Source: Trogon surrucura
Lineage: Eukaryota > Chordata > Aves > Trogoniformes > Trogonidae
Assembly: GCA_020746105.1 (NCBI GenBank)
Contig: CM036622.1
Location: forward strand, 44,741,477-44,805,476
DNA: 64,000 nt
Direction of reading: 5' to 3'
This document shows positions 50,366 to 64,000 of this stretch, piece by piece. The notes under the pieces were generated by a model. The model was not told where the DNA came from. It worked only from the letters and a program-made list of their open reading frames with translations, and made no database searches. Positions within the stretch are counted from its first letter, which is position 1; each line of letters starts with the position of its first letter. Position numbers and translations under genes: made by a program.

Positions 50366-64000
<13,635 letters not shown>

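Overview
This window is vertebrate, and almost certainly bird, genomic DNA. Genes are split into short exons with GT-AG introns. The repeats are CR1 LINE copies, several ending in the ATTCTGTG-type 3' microsatellite, plus long terminal repeats that I recognise as avian endogenous-retrovirus LTRs. There are no bacterial-style operons. Species cannot be fixed from the sequence alone.

Two protein genes are present, both on the minus strand and in the order known from human 10p11 (ARHGAP12, then KIF5B). (1) ARHGAP12: only its 5' part is here. A CpG-island promoter with a probable non-coding exon 1 lies near 12.1-12.3 kb. The first coding exon (4612-5366, start codon at 5280) encodes the N-terminal SH3 domain of this Rho-family GTPase-activating protein. 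Later exons lie off the left edge. (2) KIF5B: the kinesin-1 heavy chain runs from 63506 down to about 44925. Fifteen coding exons could be joined with consistent phases. They correspond to human exons 11-25, residues about 322 to the C-terminus, covering neck, stalk coiled coil, light-chain binding region and autoinhibitory tail. A 2.6-kb 3'UTR exon follows. The motor-domain exons lie off the right edge.

Between the genes (about 12.7-44.9 kb) I found no convincing protein-coding gene. This stretch holds a CR1 copy with a nearly intact reverse-transcriptase frame (22.4-24.0 kb), a CR1 fragment (41.3 kb), a solo ERV LTR (42.0-42.8 kb), a 29-bp minisatellite, and an orphan CpG island (38.9-39.7 kb) with a TATA box pointing left. 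Further CR1 copies lie in ARHGAP12 intron 1 and in the last KIF5B intron. A second LTR remnant sits almost directly against the KIF5B exon 15 splice acceptor.

I found no novel multi-gene system. The observations most worth following are: the LTR-derived branch-point region of KIF5B exon 15; TATA-box promoter candidates in both CpG islands that match no known gene start; the altered KIF5B C-terminus, whose stop codon overlaps a donor-like GTAAGC; an upstream ORF in front of ARHGAP12; and a possible decayed gene fragment near 0.85-1.37 kb.
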